In this document: positions 61,299 to 64,000 of the stretch, in pieces
How positions within the stretch are numbered: position 1 is the first letter of the stretch
Layout: each line of letters begins with the position of its first letter
Assembly (NCBI GenBank): GCA_020543525.1
Contig: JAHYIO010000036.1
Span: 2,480,001 to 2,544,000, forward strand
DNA length: 64,000 nt
DNA from: Coriolopsis trogii
Taxonomy: Eukaryota > Basidiomycota > Agaricomycetes > Polyporales > Polyporaceae
Direction of reading: 5' to 3'
The notes under the pieces: generated by a model
Databases searched by the model: none
What the model was told of the DNA's origin: nothing
What the model saw: only the letters and a program-made list of their open reading frames with translations
Position numbers and translations under genes: made by a program

Positions 61299-61867
61299 AT
61301 GCCTCCTCCCACCCAGTCCTCGCCTGCCGCCGCTCTTCCTCTCAATGTCGCCCCCGGATCCAGGCCCGCAACTGCCCAGTCATCCCTGTCCACAGCCTCC
61401 TCATCGACTGCCGTAGCGCCCTTGAAGTCCACGACAAATCCTCCGGACATATCCAGTCCCCATGAGCTCACAGCGTTTGTACGCGGCGGTAATCTTTTCC
61501 TCCCGTCCTCTCCATGCTGATCTCTTCCATACGTGTTCCGCATCTATTCGTGGCAATCTCTTCTCGCGTCTGCATAGGTGGAGTCCCTCCTCGAGCAGCT
61601 CGACCAAAAGTTCGACGACATGTCCAGCCAGATCCTCGACCGCAGTAAGTCCTGCCTCGTCTCCCAATCATCATTCCTCCTTCCGTTCCTTCGTCTCATC
61701 GCCCGCCTTCGCTGTACGCTGTCACAGTGACGCAGATGTCCAGCCGCGTCGACGCGTTAGAGGCTTCGATACAAGACATCATCAGCAGCGATGCCCCTCC
61801 GCCCCTCCCCCCCAGCCTCCCCCAGTCGCCTTCTGTCCCTTCCCGGAAGAGCACTGGGAGCGGATAG
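61299..61867 (+). CDS. HSBP1: Heat shock factor-binding protein 1
   Basis: Small coiled-coil protein that binds trimeric HSF1 and damps the heat shock response. Three exons (61299-61478, 61578-61644, 61728-61867) give 128 residues. The conserved coiled-coil runs from HELTAFVESLLEQLDQKFDD through MSSQILDRMTQMSSRVDALE to ASIQDII. It is longer than the 70-80 residues typical of the family, because of a Ser/Pro/Ala-rich N-terminal extension of about 53 residues and a Pro-rich tail. The ATG at 61299 is the first in frame. Confidence 0.9.
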
Positions 61868-64000
61868 GCATCTACGCACATCTTCCGCGCCCTGCCCTGG
61901 CATGGACAGATTCGCGTCATACTCTGTCACACCCTGTATCATAGTATGTAATTCGTTACCTATACCCACTCTCATATAACCCTTCTGCACGCGCACCCCC
62001 AATTCCGAGGCACAGCGAGAGTGCACGCATCGTTCTCCGCGGCCTTGATCTCTTCCAGTAATGCGCGTGCCGCCACACCGCGCGGCGCTCCCACGAGCCG
62101 GTGTTCATTAGCAGGTGCTCCCACGCAGAGAGTTGGCAGAAGGCTTCACCCGGCTATGCACCCTCACTCACATCCGCGCTGTCAACGGAACAAGCAGCAG
62201 TGTGCGTGCCATAGACGACTGGGGCGCTTCGCCGCTTCCTTCCCCCATTCGTTCCTGCGGGCTGTGGAAAACCAAGCCTCTACTGTCGGCCTGAGGCTAC
62301 CGTGCTAGGATTCCTTATGCTCAGTCTTGGCCTGGCCTCACGGTGTCCATCCAAGTCCGCGTGGATCCATACCTCGACCTGACGTCGCGCACACATGGCG
62401 GGCTCTCGGGCCCACCCACCCCGACCCTGTATTGTCGCGCTGCGCACGAGGCGCGTCGTGTTCCCTAGAGAATGTCGTACGACATGACGCGCACCAGTGC
62501 TTTCAATGACCCAGCAGGTGACCAGCCAGTTTGAGAGTTCGGTCAGTGGGTCCAATAGGCCAAAGTCAAATCGCTGGCGGGTCAAGCTTGGGACCGAGAA
62601 GACCGAGTCGCTCGCCAATAGTAATCCGCCGTCGAGTTAGGGAACCAGAAGGACCGCACCGCCCGATGTACCCAGAAAGGAACTCTGCTCGACTGTCGAG
62701 TATCGTCCGCGTGCATGACTGGACCGGTCGGTCATTGACCAGCAGACAGCAACCGCTCTGTGTGCGGGACGGACTCCCTTTGACCCACTCTTGACAGCAC
62801 TGGCGCACACTCACTTCGCCACTCATTCAGCGTCGACGTGCACGCCCACCGCGTGACCCATACAAGGCGATTTAATCTCCCACCTATCGGCTCTATCGCC
62901 CCCCAACGGGCGCACCAGGCAGGCGCGAGTAGCTGCTGGGCGCTGTCGTTTGCTGCCGCTAGCCCAGATCGCCCGCGCAGAGCTTCTCTCCTCGCTCCCG
63001 GTCGAGCGCAGCGAGACGCTTCTTGCTCCCGTCATACGCATCATATGTCTAATCTCGCCCGTTCAGCCCGCACAGGATCCGAGGGCGACATTGACGACTG
63101 ACACATGCTCGGAAGGCCGGGTCGGCGCGAGCTGGAAGCGGATGGCATTCATATTTTTTTTGTTGCTCCATTTCAGCAGATTTTTTCTCTTCCGGATCCC
63201 GAGTCGAAGTGCGGATGATTGGCAATCCGACGGCGGGAGGGGAAGCCCACGGGCGAAACCGAGGTGAGAACCATCCGTCCCGCACGTCTCCATGGTCAAT
63301 CTCGTCTTTCGCGGTCGGGTCTCACGCGCTCAAAGCCCGCTTCCCGAAAGCGCACAACGGTCCAGAGTCCAGAGTCTAGACATCCCGTTCGAGGGTCGCC
63401 ACGCGCAAGGGTTCGACGAGATCCATCGCCGTCTCTCAGACTCCATCGCTCAGAGCCAAGGCCTTCTGAGCGGACGCGGATGCGGATTGCGCATTAGATC
63501 TAGAGCGAGCGAGCGTGGCCGTTACGTACATACGCCAGTTCACTCGGTCAGCGCCGGCTCGAGCTCACTGTCACTCCAGCGACAGCCACTGGACGACGGG
63601 TTGACAGCGGTACAAGGTCCGTGCCCAGCTGCCTGAGCTCACTGGCTGGCTGGCTGGCTGGCTGGCTGGGCCAGCGACACCCACCCCTCCCTCGTCCACG
63701 AATCACGATCCACGACCCCCGAGCGCGATGAGACTGGGGCATACCGCGTGTCGCGCGAGCCAAACTGACAGCCGCGAATGTCGCGGACATCGTGACCGCC
63801 CCGAACGTCCAACGGGTGCCGGTGGGCTGGTACCGTTGCGTGCTGGGATGCTCAGTGGCGAGCGCTGAGTGCACTTGCTGAGAGCGTTTGACGTTGAGGA
63901 CGTACTGTCGCTCAGGGCTGCGTTCGCGTCTGACCGAGTCGGAGTGCGGACGCGGAGTGCCACTGACACGCTGAAGCGCTGACATTGACACAGTTTTTGT
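61868..64000. other. Right edge, about 2.1 kb, no gene recognised
   Basis: GC-rich sequence with only short chance ORFs. It may be the upstream region of a gene beyond the window. Confidence 0.4.
63642..63669. repeat. GGCT tandem repeat
   Basis: Six to seven copies of the 4-bp unit CTGG. Confidence 0.85.

Overview
The window reads as a wood-decay type basidiomycete (Agaricomycetes, probably Polyporales) chromosome. Genes are dense on both strands. They are cut by many short GT-AG introns of roughly 36-135 bp, with several 18-nt microexons. The mix also fits: a secreted bicupin oxalate decarboxylase, a Gti1/Pac2 (WOPR) regulator, two Agaricomycete-style sesquiterpene synthases, an F-box protein and a PPxY arrestin. 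Gene models were spliced by hand from the sequence, so exon borders are predictions. Domain names come from motif recognition, not from searches.

Layout. 0-8 kb: a CGAGTTG-rich edge, an F-box protein (-), VPS51 (+), a DUF427 protein (-) and a long disordered nuclear-type protein (+). 9-16 kb: oxalate decarboxylase (-), a gene-poor gap and an MFS transporter (-). 16-24 kb: unresolved coding-like debris, alanyl-tRNA synthetase with two possible starts (-) and a small secreted protein (-). 24-29 kb: a gene-poor tract with a roughly 88-bp tandem repeat and a decayed NmrA-like gene. That pseudogene is interrupted by a 444-bp hAT-type MITE with perfect 23-bp terminal inverted repeats. 29-40 kb: a CxxC/low-complexity protein (-), a RING protein with SUMO-interaction-like motifs (-), an aldo-keto reductase (+) and an arrestin-like adaptor (-). 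41-47 kb: sesquiterpene synthase 1 (+), gankyrin/Nas6 (-), and TFIIH subunit Tfb2/p52 (+) sharing a divergent promoter with gankyrin. 47-58 kb: a WOPR transcription factor (-) followed upstream by about 8.7 kb with no supportable gene but many short tandem repeats. 58-64 kb: sesquiterpene synthase 2 (-), a tentative small gene, HSBP1 (+) and an apparently empty right edge.

How they fit together. Housekeeping genes (VPS51, AlaRS, gankyrin, Tfb2, HSBP1) alternate with accessory genes (oxalate decarboxylase, MFS, terpene synthases, secreted protein). The two terpene synthases are paralogues that bracket gankyrin, Tfb2 and the WOPR regulator, with no P450 or other tailoring enzyme beside them. 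The strongest new leads are the MITE-broken NmrA gene, the RING domain with a missing zinc ligand and a long insertion next to SIM-like motifs, and the WOPR gene with its very long repeat-rich upstream region.
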